5,841 nucleotides of DNA. Source: Methylobacterium sp. Its GTDB lineage: Bacteria; Pseudomonadota; Alphaproteobacteria; Rhizobiales; Beijerinckiaceae. This document shows, piece by piece, positions 5,807-5,841 of this stretch. The notes beneath the pieces were generated by a model. The model was not told the DNA's origin and searched no databases. It was given only the letters and a program-made list of their open reading frames with translations. A program made the translations under genes and the position numbers. Location of the stretch: the NCBI GenBank assembly GCA_021154065.1, contig JAJKJG010000399.1, forward strand, positions 1 to 5,841. Direction: 5' to 3'. Numbering within the stretch: position 1 is the stretch's first letter; every line of letters begins with the position of its first letter.

Positions 5807-5841
5807 TGCGGCCAGGTTCGATCCTCCTCGCGCCGCCGAAC
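5806..5841 (+). CDS. Start of a third coupled gene, probably the sensor histidine kinase (truncated by window)
   Basis: ATG at 5806-5808 shares its A with the last base of the response-regulator TGA (5804-5806), and the frame stays open for 12 codons (MRPGSILLAPPN) to the window edge. There is no clear ribosome site, as expected for translation re-initiation. Identity as the cognate kinase is inferred only from its place after the regulator; too little protein is visible to show a transmembrane or kinase domain. Confidence 0.5.
   Translation, partial: MRPGSILLAPPN

Overview
The window is GC-rich with strong G/C preference at third codon positions. The gene families point to an alphaproteobacterium of the Hyphomicrobiales, most like a Methylobacterium/Methylorubrum relative. 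That placement is inferred from protein style and gene order, not from a marker gene.

Layout from left to right. (1) The 3' end of a Y-family (DinB/ImpB-like) DNA polymerase gene on the + strand, ending at 394. (2) A 290-base spacer with a strong GC hairpin and a short imperfect direct repeat. (3) A tightly packed + strand pair: a LamG/concanavalin-like protein of 369 aa with a Cys-bearing helical C-terminus (685-1794), then a 490-aa protein resembling the Vps62-related family (1805-3277). They are 10 bases apart and almost certainly co-transcribed. This pair is the accessory, poorly understood part of the window. (4) A 235-base convergent spacer with three hairpins, two of which compete for the same arm; the last contains a palindrome of the ATTCCC-N8-GGGAAT type. 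(5) On the - strand, a complete branched-chain amino acid aminotransferase, ilvE (4400-3513). (6) A divergent control region (4401-4562) where promoter-like elements for both strands overlap. (7) On the + strand, a MarR-family repressor, an OmpR-family response regulator, and the first 12 codons of a third coupled gene, probably the sensor kinase, running off the window.

The right-hand part is a conserved, housekeeping-like block. The MarR and response-regulator genes overlap at stop/start, as does the next gene, so they form one translationally coupled operon. The MarR/OmpR pair resembles PetP/PetR of Rhodobacter capsulatus. Its promoter overlaps that of ilvE, so expression of the regulator and the transaminase may be linked. 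I see no CRISPR array, insertion sequence, transposase, tRNA or rRNA.
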